From: Gammaproteobacteria bacterium
GTDB lineage: Bacteria; Pseudomonadota; Gammaproteobacteria; Chromatiales; Chromatiaceae
Assembly (NCBI GenBank): GCA_024275295.1
Contig: JAJRZI010000010.1
Span: 1 to 35,115 of the forward strand
DNA length: 35,115 nt
Direction: 5' to 3'
Part shown: piece after piece, positions 24,888-34,212 of the stretch
Numbering within the stretch: position 1 is the first letter of the stretch
Layout: every line of letters starts with the position of its first letter
Translations under genes and position numbers: made by a program
Notes under the pieces: generated by a model
What the model saw: only the letters and a program-made list of their open reading frames with translations
Told to the model about the DNA's origin: nothing
Database searches by the model: none

Positions 24888-26198
24888 TCAGCCGCCACGA
24901 GGTATTCTCAACACCTGACCAATCCGTATACGGTCACCTGCGATGCGGTTCATGTTGCGCAGTGCTGCCAGACTAACTTGATAGCGGCTGGCGATACCCG
25001 ATAACGTGTCGCCACGAGAGATAACATATTTGGCCGGTGCAGTGGGTTTTCTGGCTGCCAGCAGCGTGCCTGGTGGTGGAGCCGATTCAAAATAACTACG
25101 AACACCACCCAAAATGGCCTTTGCCAATCTCTTTTGATGACGAGGATCGTTGAGCTTGCGCTCCTCATTCGGATTGGAAATAAAAGAGGTTTCAACCAGT
25201 ATTGAAGGGATGTCAGGTGATTTCAGCACGACAAAGCCCGCCTGCTGTACTCGCTTCCCATGCACCTTGCCCAGCTTTTTCAGCTGGAGATAGACCTTAT
25301 CCGCCGCCTCACTGCTCACCTGCCGGGTGGCAGTTTGTGACAGATCCAATAACACAGAGGCCAGCAGGTCATCCTTATCATCCAGGGTGACACCCCCCAC
25401 CAGGTCAGCGGCATTTTCACTCTTGGCCAACCAGCGGGCCGCTTCACTGGATGCCCCCCGATTGGAGAGGGTGTAGACTGAAGCCCCTCTAACCCGTGGA
25501 TCTCGAAAAGCATCCGCATGGATAGAGATAAACAGATCAGCTTTACGCTGGCGGGCAATCTTCATGCGCTTACGCAGGGCCACATAGTAATCGCCATCAC
25601 GTGTCATAACCGGCCGCATTCCAGATTCTGCCTGAATCAGCGCCTTCAACCTCCGTGCAATGGCCATTGAGACATCTTTTTCATGTGTGCCTCTTGCCCC
25701 GATGGCACCCACATCCTCGCCACCATGACCGGCATCAATGGCAACAATGATGTCACGCAACCCGTTTTTATTGACGGTTTTAACAACTTCCGGTTTTTTT
25801 AGCCTGCCTTCATTTGCCCCATAAAGGTCAATCACAAGGCGGTAGCCATATTTACTGTTTGGCTTGAGCATAAAGCTCTTTGGCCGGACATTCTGTTTAA
25901 GATCCAGCACCACACGCAGATCATTTTTATTACGCACACCGCTACGTACATGCTGTACATAATGGTCATCCTGACTCACTGCAGGGATCACCGCTCTCAG
26001 ACGAGTATTACTGAGATCAATGACAAGCCGGTTCGGCTTACTGAGGCTCATCAAGGTATGGTCGACTGGCCCACTGGTATCAAAGACCAATCGCGTATGA
26101 TCAGGAGCAGCCCACAGCCGCAGGCCATTTATGGAGGGATTTTTCGCCTGTAGCGGCAAGCTAATAAGCAGACACAAAAAGATGATGAGTTTTTTCAT
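24888..26198 (-). CDS. amiC: N-acetylmuramoyl-L-alanine amidase AmiB/AmiC type with AMIN and LysM domains
   Basis: 436 residues. A signal peptide ends at LPLQA. The AMIN domain (about 22-130, GLRLWAAPDHTRLVFDTSG) targets the septum. The amidase_3 catalytic domain (about 150-370) has the zinc set: His in IVAIDAGHGGEDVGAIGARG, Glu in THEKDVSMAIARRL, His in LFISIHADAF, and the catalytic Glu in SILVETSFISNPNEER. A C-terminal LysM (YVISRGDTLSGIASRYQVSL) binds peptidoglycan. The enzyme cuts stem peptides from muramic acid in the periplasm during cell separation. It follows nnr and tsaE on the same strand. amiB or amiC is a naming choice. Confidence 0.95.
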   Translation of the reverse strand: MKKLIIFLCLLISLPLQAKNPSINGLRLWAAPDHTRLVFDTSGPVDHTLMSLSKPNRLVIDLSNTRLRAVIPAVSQDDHYVQHVRSGVRNKNDLRVVLDLKQNVRPKSFMLKPNSKYGYRLVIDLYGANEGRLKKPEVVKTVNKNGLRDIIVAIDAGHGGEDVGAIGARGTHEKDVSMAIARRLKALIQAESGMRPVMTRDGDYYVALRKRMKIARQRKADLFISIHADAFRDPRVRGASVYTLSNRGASSEAARWLAKSENAADLVGGVTLDDKDDLLASVLLDLSQTATRQVSSEAADKVYLQLKKLGKVHGKRVQQAGFVVLKSPDIPSILVETSFISNPNEERKLNDPRHQKRLAKAILGGVRSYFESAPPPGTLLAARKPTAPAKYVISRGDTLSGIASRYQVSLAALRNMNRIAGDRIRIGQVLRIPRGG

Positions 26199-26321
26199 GG
26201 CATCAACAGCTCAACCTTCCCCGGTAGATACCTAAAAAATAGCATAGCAATTTTGATTTTTCTAGACTTTTCTGTCAGATAGACGGCTTTCCTAAAAAAA
26301 ACATCAGGAATAGCAACTGCT

Positions 26322-26792
26322 TTAGGTGGAAAACTCAAGATTTTGCAGCAGGCCATTACCTTTCTCGCTATGTGATTTTATCTGCAACTGGCGACATTCA
26401 CCATCATGCCCTATCTCAATCACAAGATCAGCCGGCGGCAACTCACCCTCGCCCTTTTCCGGCCACTCCACCAACAGAATAGCCTCTGACTGCAACAGAT
26501 CCCGAATACCCAGGTATTCAAGCTCTTCAGGATCAGCCAATCGATAGAGATCAAAGTGATAACATCTCCGATCCGGTAGATCATACGGTTCCAACAGCGC
26601 ATAGGTAGGGCTTTTTACCGCTCCCTTATAGCCAAGAGCGCGTATAAAACCGCGTGCCAGCGTTGTTTTTCCCGCCCCCAAATCACCGATCAGATAGATG
26701 ACGCAACTCGACGGGGCAGCAGCCGCTATGGCTGCACCCAGCGCCTCCTGGGCCTGCTCACCAGAAACCTTCAGCTTCAGCATGGGTGCCAA
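26322..26792 (-). CDS. tsaE: tRNA threonylcarbamoyladenosine ATPase TsaE
   Basis: 156 residues, normal length. The Walker A is VIYLIGDLGAGKTTLARGFI near residue 40. The switch-like segment is KSPTYALLEPYD, the Walker-B-type stretch is CYHFDLYRLADPEELEYLGI, and AILLVEWPEKGEGELP follows. TsaE is the ATPase that works with TsaB and TsaD to put t6A on tRNAs reading ANN codons. The first ATG at 26792 overlaps the nnr stop by 16 bases; a second at 26783 is possible. It lies in the conserved gammaproteobacterial order nnr-tsaE-amiC. Confidence 0.95.
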   Translation of the reverse strand: MAPMLKLKVSGEQAQEALGAAIAAAAPSSCVIYLIGDLGAGKTTLARGFIRALGYKGAVKSPTYALLEPYDLPDRRCYHFDLYRLADPEELEYLGIRDLLQSEAILLVEWPEKGEGELPPADLVIEIGHDGECRQLQIKSHSEKGNGLLQNLEFST

Positions 26793-28279
26793 TCTGTATT
26801 CAGTAGCAAACGCAACTCAATCTGGAGATCATTGGCCAGAAGCCCTCTTTCACCCGCCTGCGCGGCTCTATCTGCTGCCGCAGCATGCAGGCAGACACCC
26901 GAAGTGGCGGCATCATTCAGGCTTAAACCCTGGGCGACCATGCCCGCAATAATACCAGTTAATACGTCACCCATACCCGCTGTTGCCATGCCTGGGTTGC
27001 CCGCCGTACAAACCGCTGTCGGCTCTGTAGCAGTAGCAGAAATCAATGTTCCAGCTCCTTTCAGAACAACCACCCCACCATATCGCTCCTGCAGCTGCCG
27101 TGCAGATTGAAAGCGATCTGATTGGATCTCTGCTGCACTCATCCCCAGCAGCCGTGCCGCCTCTCCCGGATGGGGGGTCAGAATCCAGTTATCACGCCGG
27201 GCAGGCTCTGATGCGAGCTGATTTAACGCATCAGCATCAACAACCAACGGCAGCTTTGTCTCCAACACTGCACCCAATAGCTCACGCCCCCATGGACTCT
27301 TCCCCAATCCGGGGCCAATTGCAATCACAGTGGCACGCTGCAGTAGTGGCGCAAGTGCGCTGGCACCGGCAACGCCATGGCACATCAGTTCTGGACGTAC
27401 CGTATTCAGCAGGGCTGCATGCTCTGGCCGGGTAGCAACAGTAACCAGTCCGGCGCCTGTGCGCAGAGCCGCCTCTCCAGCCATGCGTACCGCGCCGCTG
27501 AAGCCATGGTCACCCCCCACTACCAGGAGATGACCAAAATTCCCTTTGTGTGCATCCCTTGCCCGTCGCCCAAGCAGCCCGGTTAGCATTGACCACTCAA
27601 CCCGCTTGGCGGCGGGCTGCTCTACCGCATACACTGCTTCAGGTACAGCAAGATCATCAAACAGTACCTGACCGCACTGCTCTGGCCCCGCTCCAGTGAA
27701 TGCTCCACGCTTCAGCCCGATAAAGCTGATGGTCGCACCGGCCTTTACCGCTACCCCCAGAACCTGACCAGAATCAGAGTGCAGCCCTGACGGTATATCC
27801 AATGCCAATATTGGAGAAGCAGAGGCATTTATCGCCTCAATGGCCTGGCGCCACGCCCCTATTACTTCTCGCTCCAGTCCCGTACCAAAGATGCCATCCA
27901 CGATGACATCACACTCTTCAGTAATTGTTTCAAATGGCGTAATCTCACCGCCAATTTCAATGAAACGGTCAAAATTGGTCAGCGCATCACCCTTTATTTT
28001 CTCCACCTCTCCCAGCTGGAGGAGATGCACTGTTTTACCTGCCTGCAATGCAAGGCGTGCCAACACATAGCCATCACCCCCATTATTACCCACGCCACAA
28101 ACAACGGTAATAACATGCGCCTCTGGCCAGACCCTGCACAGCAGATCAAAGGCTGCCGAGCCGGCCCGCTCCATCAACGTTAATCCAGGTATGGAAAAGG
28201 TTTCAATAGCCGTCCGGTCAAGCTCGCGCACCTGCGCGGCGCAGTAGAGATTTCGAGGTAAGATTTCAGTGAAGGACAT
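26777..28279 (-). CDS. nnr: Bifunctional NAD(P)H-hydrate repair enzyme Nnr (epimerase plus dehydratase)
   Basis: 500 residues. The N-terminal YjeF_N epimerase domain has TLMERAGSAAFDLL and VVCGVGNNGGDGYVLARLAL. The C-terminal ADP-dependent dehydratase domain has HLLVVGGDHGFSGAVRMAGE, AIGPGLGKSPWGRE, WILTPHPGEAARLLG and the catalytic GNPGMATAGMGDVLTGIIAG. It repairs hydrated NAD(P)H. The open frame extends to 28333, but I chose ATG 28279 because GGGAG precedes it at good spacing and MSFTEILPRNLY fits the family start. It starts 16 bases after the acyl-CoA ligase stop and its end overlaps tsaE. Confidence 0.95.
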   Translation of the reverse strand: MSFTEILPRNLYCAAQVRELDRTAIETFSIPGLTLMERAGSAAFDLLCRVWPEAHVITVVCGVGNNGGDGYVLARLALQAGKTVHLLQLGEVEKIKGDALTNFDRFIEIGGEITPFETITEECDVIVDGIFGTGLEREVIGAWRQAIEAINASASPILALDIPSGLHSDSGQVLGVAVKAGATISFIGLKRGAFTGAGPEQCGQVLFDDLAVPEAVYAVEQPAAKRVEWSMLTGLLGRRARDAHKGNFGHLLVVGGDHGFSGAVRMAGEAALRTGAGLVTVATRPEHAALLNTVRPELMCHGVAGASALAPLLQRATVIAIGPGLGKSPWGRELLGAVLETKLPLVVDADALNQLASEPARRDNWILTPHPGEAARLLGMSAAEIQSDRFQSARQLQERYGGVVVLKGAGTLISATATEPTAVCTAGNPGMATAGMGDVLTGIIAGMVAQGLSLNDAATSGVCLHAAAADRAAQAGERGLLANDLQIELRLLLNTDWHPC

Positions 28280-28295
28280 GTCCACTCCCTTTTTT

Positions 28296-29843
28296 CTAAA
28301 GAATATCCACACCACGCGCCAGTTCACCTTCACGGCGCAGCTCTCGTTTCAGAATCTTTCCCGCTGCGTTTTTCGGCAGCGACGGGCGCAACACAACCCT
28401 GCGCGGCACCTGATGACGCCCCAGATTTTCCAGGCAGTAGGCACGCACCTCTGCTGCTGTAACATCGGCCCCTTCTTGCAATACAACATGGGCAATCGGC
28501 ACCTCACCATGCCGGGCATTGGACTCACCCACCACAGCCGCCTCAATGATGGCAGGGTGCTGGTAGAGCACCTCCTCCACCATGCGGGGATAGACATTCA
28601 TGCCATTGACGATGATCATGTCTTTATTACGATCCACCATGAAGAGGTAGCCCTCATCATCCTTGTATCCCAGATCCCCGGTACGTAGCCACTCCCCAAA
28701 AAAACTCTCTGCAGTGGCCTCTGGCAGATTCCAATCCCCCTTCATAACGTTGGGGCCACGTACACAAAGCTCACCAATCTCAGCAACCGGGAGTTGCTTG
28801 CCAGCATCATCAAAGATCTCGATCTCTACTTCAGGCACTGGCAGCCCCACTGAGGCCGGTTTGGTCACACCACCAACGGGATTAACACAGGTTACCGGTG
28901 AACACTCAGTTGGCCCATCTCCTTCATAGATTGGGATACCAAAGCGCTCTTCAAATTGCTGCATTACGGCCACTGGCATGGCGGCACCACCGGAGACACC
29001 GAAGCGCACACTGGACCACTGTGCCAGCTGCTCTTCAGGTAGCCGCAGCAGCACGTTATACATACTCGGCACGCCCAGAAAGACCGTTGCACCCACTGCA
29101 CCAATAGTAGCGGAGAGACCCGCCGGGTCAAAGCGGGCAACGGGAGCAAAACTCAGGCCATGCAGCAGTGGGGTCAACATGCCCACTGTTGCTGCAAATG
29201 CGTGAAACATGGGTAACACCACCAGAATCACATCCCCTTCCTCAAGCTGCATGGCAGCCACCACACTGCAGCTGTTTGAGAGCAGATTACGATGGGTCAG
29301 CATCGCCCCTTTGGGATGCCCGGTGGTGCCCGAGGTGTAGAGAATAGCTGCCAGATCCTGCATTGGATCAATATCCAACGAGGGAGGAGCAGCCTGATTC
29401 TGCCAAAAATCCTCGAAGCGAGGATCATAACCCTGCTCCACACCCACGCTGACGCAAAATGCCAGGCTATCGATCCCATCCCGGAAAGCAGCCACCGAAT
29501 CTGCAAAGGCTTGATGATAGAACAGCGCCTTGGCCTTGGCATCCTGCAGAATGTAGCTGATCTCTTTCAGATTGAGCAGCAGGTTGACGGGGACAACGAC
29601 AGCCCCGGCCTTTATGATCCCGGTATAAATGATGGCAAAGGCATCAGAGTTGATGCAGTAGAGGGCAACAGGATCGCCCTTCTCTATGCCATGTTCAGCC
29701 AGTGATGCTGCAATGGCATCTGAGGCCTGATCAATCTCTGCAAAACTGACTGTGCGGTCAGTAAAGCAGACTGCTGGAGCATCAGGATTACAACGTGCCG
29801 TCGCGCGAAGCACGGCTGGGATAGAAGCATTGGCATCAACCAT
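28296..29843 (-). CDS. Long-chain acyl-CoA ligase (ANL superfamily)
   Basis: 515 residues of the adenylate-forming superfamily. The P-loop is LAAILYTSGTTGHPKGAMLT near residue 165; the A5-type motif reads IYEGDGPTECSPVTC where many ligases have YEGYGLTE; FGEWLRTGDLGYKDDEGYLF is the adenylate motif with the ribose Asp; GKILKRELRRE carries the terminal catalytic Lys. It would activate a carboxylic acid with ATP and CoA. Acyl chain length cannot be read from the sequence, so fatty acid is only the most common substrate. nnr follows after 16 bases. Confidence 0.88.
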   Translation of the reverse strand: MVDANASIPAVLRATARCNPDAPAVCFTDRTVSFAEIDQASDAIAASLAEHGIEKGDPVALYCINSDAFAIIYTGIIKAGAVVVPVNLLLNLKEISYILQDAKAKALFYHQAFADSVAAFRDGIDSLAFCVSVGVEQGYDPRFEDFWQNQAAPPSLDIDPMQDLAAILYTSGTTGHPKGAMLTHRNLLSNSCSVVAAMQLEEGDVILVVLPMFHAFAATVGMLTPLLHGLSFAPVARFDPAGLSATIGAVGATVFLGVPSMYNVLLRLPEEQLAQWSSVRFGVSGGAAMPVAVMQQFEERFGIPIYEGDGPTECSPVTCVNPVGGVTKPASVGLPVPEVEIEIFDDAGKQLPVAEIGELCVRGPNVMKGDWNLPEATAESFFGEWLRTGDLGYKDDEGYLFMVDRNKDMIIVNGMNVYPRMVEEVLYQHPAIIEAAVVGESNARHGEVPIAHVVLQEGADVTAAEVRAYCLENLGRHQVPRRVVLRPSLPKNAAGKILKRELRREGELARGVDIL

Positions 29844-29912
29844 TGTTGATCATTCCGGGTAGAGGGCAGTCGTGCGGCAGACATCGAGCCATGGGAAAAA
29901 GACTTTACACTC

Positions 29913-29976
29913 TGGAAGTGGGGCTTCAGCCCCGCAGTGTCTGCCAACCTCCTGCGGGACTAAAGTCCCACCTCCA
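29913..29976. repeat. Paired REP-like palindromes (BIME-type)
   Basis: The unit TGGAAGTGGGGCTTCAGCCCCGCAG (29913-29937, itself a hairpin around GGGGCTTCAGCCCC) is followed by an inverted near-copy at 29952-29976 with hairpin GGGACTAAAGTCCC. The two arms match with about six differences. It lies between hemN and the acyl-CoA ligase on the minus strand. It could act as an intergenic REP/BIME element or mRNA stabiliser. Confidence 0.8.
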
Positions 29977-29986
29977 GCATGTATAT

Positions 29987-31369
29987 TTAGATCACCCGTG
30001 AAAACTTAACTTCACTTTTCTGTGCAAGATAATAGTCAAATACCATGCAGATATTACGAATCAGCAGACGACCACGCGGCAACACCTGGATACCCTTATC
30101 ATCCAGCTCAAGCAGGCCATCCTCGATCATGCCTTTCAGCTGGCTCAGCTCTTTTTTGAAGTATTCAGTAAAATTGATGCCCCGCTCTGACTCTATCCTG
30201 CTGAAATCCAGCTTTAGATGACAGATCAGTCGGGTGATGACATCACGCCGGATCTGGTCATCCTGGCTCAGGTCAAAACCACGGAACACCGCCAGCTCAC
30301 CCGCATCAATCCGCTCATAATACTCATCCAGCTCACGCATATTCTGGCTGTAGGTCTCGCCTACCATGCCGATGGAGGTGACACCCAGGCCAATCAGGTC
30401 ACAGTTGGCATGGGTGGAGTAGCCCTGAAAGTTGCGGTAGAGGGTGCCATTCTGCTGGGCAATGGTCAGCTCATCATCCGGGCGGGCAAAGTGATCCATG
30501 CCAATGTAGACGTAACCCGCCTTTTCCAGCTTCTCAATGGTCAGCTGGAGAATATCCAGCTTCTCGGCGGGGGTTGGTACATCTTCCATATTGATCCGGC
30601 GCTGCGGCATGAACCGCTCAGGCAGATGAGCATAATTAAAGACAGAGAGTCGATCAGGGTCAACCTCGATGATGCGATCCAGAGTGCGCTCAAAGCTCGC
30701 TACCGATTGAAACGGCAGGCCATACATCAGATCCACGCTGATGGAGCGAAAACCCTCCTTACGCGCCGCATCCAGCACCTCCATGGTCTGCGCCTCGGAT
30801 TGCAGACGATTGACCGCCTTCTGCACCCGCTCGTCAAAGTCCTGCACCCCGAGACTCATACGGTTCAGGCCGATCTCACGCAGTATGGCGATAGTTTCGG
30901 CGCTGGCTTCACGCGGATCGATCTCGATAGAGTATTCACCTGTGTCATCATCCAGCAGCGTAAAGTGCTCCCGGGTGACACGCATCAGTTCACGCATCTC
31001 ATCATGACTGATAAAGGTCGGTGTGCCGCCGCCCCAGTGCAGCTGCTCCACTACACGACTCCTGTCAAACAGTGCCCCCTGCATAGCAATCTCTTTATGC
31101 AGACGGGTCAGGTAGGTGCCGCCTTTGCTGCGATCTTTGGTAACAACCTTGTTGCAGGCGCAGTAGAAACAGACCGTATCGCAGAAGGGGATGTGAAAAT
31201 AGAGCGACAGCGGGTTGCCTTTGGCATTGGTAGCCCGCGCAATCTCCCGATATTGATCCGGGCCAAAGCCATCATGAAACTGTGGTGCTGTTGGGTAGGA
31301 GGTATAACGTGGCCCGGCATAATCATATTTTTTGATCAGATCAAGATCGAAAACCAGTGACTGGTCCAT
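29987..31369 (-). CDS. hemN: Oxygen-independent coproporphyrinogen III oxidase HemN
   Basis: 460 residues, the length of true HemN rather than the shorter HemW. The start MDQSLVFDLDLIKKYDYAGP and RYTSYPTAPQF is the HemN N-terminal trip-wire region. Cys63, Cys67 and Cys70 in PFCDTVCFYCACNK bind the [4Fe-4S] cluster. QLHWGGGTPTFISHDEMREL binds SAM, and YGLPFQSVASFERTLDRII follows. It makes protoporphyrinogen IX without oxygen, implying haem synthesis under low oxygen. prmB lies just upstream on the same strand (42-base gap). Confidence 0.96.
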   Translation of the reverse strand: MDQSLVFDLDLIKKYDYAGPRYTSYPTAPQFHDGFGPDQYREIARATNAKGNPLSLYFHIPFCDTVCFYCACNKVVTKDRSKGGTYLTRLHKEIAMQGALFDRSRVVEQLHWGGGTPTFISHDEMRELMRVTREHFTLLDDDTGEYSIEIDPREASAETIAILREIGLNRMSLGVQDFDERVQKAVNRLQSEAQTMEVLDAARKEGFRSISVDLMYGLPFQSVASFERTLDRIIEVDPDRLSVFNYAHLPERFMPQRRINMEDVPTPAEKLDILQLTIEKLEKAGYVYIGMDHFARPDDELTIAQQNGTLYRNFQGYSTHANCDLIGLGVTSIGMVGETYSQNMRELDEYYERIDAGELAVFRGFDLSQDDQIRRDVITRLICHLKLDFSRIESERGINFTEYFKKELSQLKGMIEDGLLELDDKGIQVLPRGRLLIRNICMVFDYYLAQKSEVKFSRVI

Positions 31370-31411
31370 AAATTCTTCCTCAATTGCCGCCTCAATATTG
31401 CGGCTCTATTA

Positions 31412-32305
31412 TCACCTGAAGGCATCGGTGAGCTGTTCGGCGGTCAACAGAAATACTCCGTCACCTCCGCGCTCAAAATCCAACCACAGGAAGGGGATAT
31501 GCGGATAACGGGCCTCCAGCGCCTCTGCACTGCTGCCCACCTCTACGACTATGATACCACCGGGAGCCAGATAGCTGGAGGCGTCACGCAAAATTCGCGC
31601 AACAATATCCAGCCCATCCTCTCCCGCTTCCAGACCCAATGCCGGTTCACGCCGGTATTCCGTCGGCAGGCCCGTCATCTCTTCCAGAGAGACATAGGGG
31701 GGGTTGCTGACGATGATGTCATACTGCCTTTTTTCAACATCGGTAAACAGGTCAGACTGAATGACGCTGACCTGCTCTTCCAGCTCATGTTTTGTCACAT
31801 TGATGCGCGCAACTTCCAATGCCTCCGGTGATATATCAACCGCATCAACCTGCGCCTCGGGAAAATGGTAGGCGCAGGCAATGGCAATACAACCACTGCC
31901 GGTGCAGAGATCAAGCAGCTGATGCACCTCATCAGGCTCAGCCCAGGGGGCAAAACCTGCTTCAATCAGCTCTGCAGTAGGGGAGCGAGGCACCAGCACA
32001 TGCTCATTCACATAGAATGTGAGACCGGCAAAGCAGGCTTCATGAGTCAGGTAGGCCGCAGGCAGGCGCTCATCAATCCTGCGCTGCAGTAGTGACTGCA
32101 CCTCACTGCGTTCTGCCGGCGTCAACCGACTGTCCAGATAGACCGCAGGCAGATCATGATCAAGATGCAGCGCATGCAACACCAGCGCCAGCGACTCATC
32201 CAGCGCATTATCCGTTCCATGACCAAAAAAGAGCCCAGCCTCACTGAAGCGGCTGGCACCCCAGCGAATAAAATCCCGCAATGTTTCTAGAGAATCTGTA
32301 TTCAA
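31412..32305 (-). CDS. prmB: Ribosomal protein uL3 N5-glutamine methyltransferase PrmB
   Basis: 297 residues of the HemK/PrmB family. An N-terminal helical domain (about 1-85) includes [20 protein letters not shown]. The SAM domain has [20 protein letters not shown] near 130 and the catalytic loop [15 protein letters not shown] near 190. AERYP-like details and [20 protein letters not shown] favour PrmB over PrmC. It methylates a glutamine of ribosomal protein L3. The listed start is a TTG without a clear ribosome site, so the exact N-terminus is uncertain. Confidence 0.9.
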   Translation of the reverse strand: MNTDSLETLRDFIRWGASRFSEAGLFFGHGTDNALDESLALVLHALHLDHDLPAVYLDSRLTPAERSEVQSLLQRRIDERLPAAYLTHEACFAGLTFYVNEHVLVPRSPTAELIEAGFAPWAEPDEVHQLLDLCTGSGCIAIACAYHFPEAQVDAVDISPEALEVARINVTKHELEEQVSVIQSDLFTDVEKRQYDIIVSNPPYVSLEEMTGLPTEYRREPALGLEAGEDGLDIVARILRDASSYLAPGGIIVVEVGSSAEALEARYPHIPFLWLDFERGGDGVFLLTAEQLTDAFR

Positions 32306-32451
32306 TGCTATTCAACTGTCATAAAAATCAAAGTGGGCATGATAGCCGATTTCCAGCATACCTCTAAAGCAAGCAATACATCTGGCCGATAGAGCTAAAT
32401 AGCCACGCCCCATTCCGGCAGCAGTTTTATCACTACGACCGATTAAAGATA

Positions 32452-33708
32452 ATGCTATTTGGAAAACAGAAAACAGTACAACCAGAAGATCTGATAAATG
32501 CCATTCCACTGCGCAATCTACCTAAGCGGATACTCCGCCATGTAGCCAGTTTGGCCACCCTGGAGCATGCCCCAGGCAAAACAAAACTATTTAATATTGA
32601 TGATCTGACCAAAGATGTCTTCTATCTTATCAAAGGTCAGGTCGCTTTAAACAGCACAGAAGGCACGGCTGATACCATAAGCGCAGGCAGCCCCCAGGCA
32701 AGATTTCCACTCAATATTGAACAGCCTTGCAAGCAGAGCGCTATTACATTGAACAGAGCTATTCTGGTCAAGATACCTCGCGAAATCATGCACAATATTG
32801 AACGACTGGGTTCAAATCTATCTACAAATACTAAAGAGACTATCGAACTTGTAGAAGATGAGATGAAAGATGAGCACTATGTCGATTTCTTTTGCAGACT
32901 TCAGGATGGCCATTTTGAAATACCCAGCATGCCGGATATCGCCATCCGCATCAGTAAGGCAGTCAATAATCCGGATACCACAAGCACTGACATTGCCCGT
33001 ATCATTCAGATGGACCCAGCACTCGCTGCCCGCATTATTCACATTGTAAACAGTCCACTCTACGCAAGTCGCCACCGTATCGATAACTGCCCGGATGCCG
33101 TTACCCGTCTGGGACGGGCCACCACCCGCAGTCTGGTGCTTAGTTTCATATTAAAAAACCTTTTCCGCACCAAACACGCCCTTCTCAGAGATCGCATGTC
33201 TGAATTGTGGACACACAGCCGGAAGGTTGCCGCTGTCTGTCATGTATTGGCGCGTCTTGGTTCAAAGTTGGATCCCGACCAGGCCATGCTCGCTGGACTG
33301 ATACATGATATTGGCGCAGTGCCCATCCTCAATGCTGCAAAAGATTATCCAAACCTTATAGAAAACCCGGAATTATTGGATAAAACCGTTAATCGCTTAC
33401 AGGCAGAGGTAGGCGCTATGGTTTTACGTAAATGGAATTTTATAGATGAACTTACCGATGTGGCCCTGCAAGCTGAAAACTGGGCACGGGATACAAGCAA
33501 CACACTTAACTATATTGATCTGGTGATTTTAGGGCAGTTGCATGCCTATATTGGCACACCCCGCATGCAAACACTGCCCCGTATTGATCTGGTTCCAGCC
33601 TTTCATAAACTGGGAAATGGGAAATTGACCCCACAACAATCATTGAAAATCATCGAAAAATCTAAATCAGACATTCAAGCCGTAGAGCAGCTTTTGGATG
33701 GGGGTTAA
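32452..33708 (+). CDS. HDOD-domain signalling protein with cyclic-nucleotide-binding-like N-terminus
   Basis: 418 residues. Residues about 20-125 look like a CRP-type beta-roll (IPLRNLPKRILRHVASLATL, FYLIKGQVALNS, AILVKIPREIMHNIERL), but the phosphate-binding cassette of cAMP receptors is not evident. Residues about 155-350 form the HDOD domain: FEIPSMPDIAIRISKAVNNP, ARIIQMDPALAARIIHIVNS, NCPDAVTRLGRATTRSLVLS and AGLIHDIGAVPILN. HDOD proteins regulate motility, competence and c-di-GMP output rather than hydrolyse it. Convergent with the Rrf2 regulator after 14 bases. Its partner is unknown. Confidence 0.88.
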   Translation: MLFGKQKTVQPEDLINAIPLRNLPKRILRHVASLATLEHAPGKTKLFNIDDLTKDVFYLIKGQVALNSTEGTADTISAGSPQARFPLNIEQPCKQSAITLNRAILVKIPREIMHNIERLGSNLSTNTKETIELVEDEMKDEHYVDFFCRLQDGHFEIPSMPDIAIRISKAVNNPDTTSTDIARIIQMDPALAARIIHIVNSPLYASRHRIDNCPDAVTRLGRATTRSLVLSFILKNLFRTKHALLRDRMSELWTHSRKVAAVCHVLARLGSKLDPDQAMLAGLIHDIGAVPILNAAKDYPNLIENPELLDKTVNRLQAEVGAMVLRKWNFIDELTDVALQAENWARDTSNTLNYIDLVILGQLHAYIGTPRMQTLPRIDLVPAFHKLGNGKLTPQQSLKIIEKSKSDIQAVEQLLDGG

Positions 33709-33722
33709 ATTGGGCAACAGGC

Positions 33723-34178
33723 TTAAATTGATTTCACCACTTTACTAACAGCTTCATCCTTTTCTGGCTGGAATTCCAGATTTGCAGACCCACGGGCAAC
33801 AAGATCACCCAGGTTTTTCTGCTTAAGAAAATTCAAAATATCATTACTTAACTCATTCCATAGAACATGCGTCAAACGACTCGTTCCCTCTTGCTCTGTT
33901 TTTGAATGGTTAAAACCCACCCATTCATCTACTGCACATATAATATCAGCGATAGATATCTCTCCCGCTGGACGGCCCAAATAGTAGCCACCGCCAGGCC
34001 CACGCACCCCTTTTACCAGCCGCTGACGCCGCAAACAGGCAAAAAGCTGCTCGAGATATGATAAGGAGATACCCTGTTCAACAGAAATATCTGCCAGCGT
34101 TACAGGTCCACGACCATTATTAATGGCCAACTCCAGCATCGCTGTAACAGCATATCTTCCTTTAGTTGATAGCCTCAT
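33723..34178 (-). CDS. Rrf2/IscR-family regulator lacking the Fe-S cysteines
   Basis: 151 residues. MRLSTKGRYAVTAMLELAIN is the diagnostic Rrf2/IscR start, the winged helix covers about 1-80 (DISVEQGISLSYLEQLFACL, RLVKGVRGPGGGYYLGRPAG), and the sensor half resembles IscR (ISIADIICAVDEWVGF, then LTHVLWNELSNDILNFL). IscR binds [2Fe-2S] through three Cys in the 90-104 stretch. Here that stretch (NHSKTEQEGTSRLTH) has none; only the His corresponding to IscR's fourth ligand remains. The only Cys are 48 and 81. It should act as a cluster-free regulator. No isc genes are adjacent. A GGAGTGA ribosome site supports the ATG. Confidence 0.9.
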   Translation of the reverse strand: MRLSTKGRYAVTAMLELAINNGRGPVTLADISVEQGISLSYLEQLFACLRRQRLVKGVRGPGGGYYLGRPAGEISIADIICAVDEWVGFNHSKTEQEGTSRLTHVLWNELSNDILNFLKQKNLGDLVARGSANLEFQPEKDEAVSKVVKSI

Positions 34179-34212
34179 AATCCATCACTCCTAGACAAGT
34201 GAGATCTTTATT

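Noticed and set aside
30218-31360. 380-codon plus-strand open frame
   Set aside because: Lies wholly opposite hemN, whose radical SAM motifs are unmistakable. The plus product has no recognisable domain.
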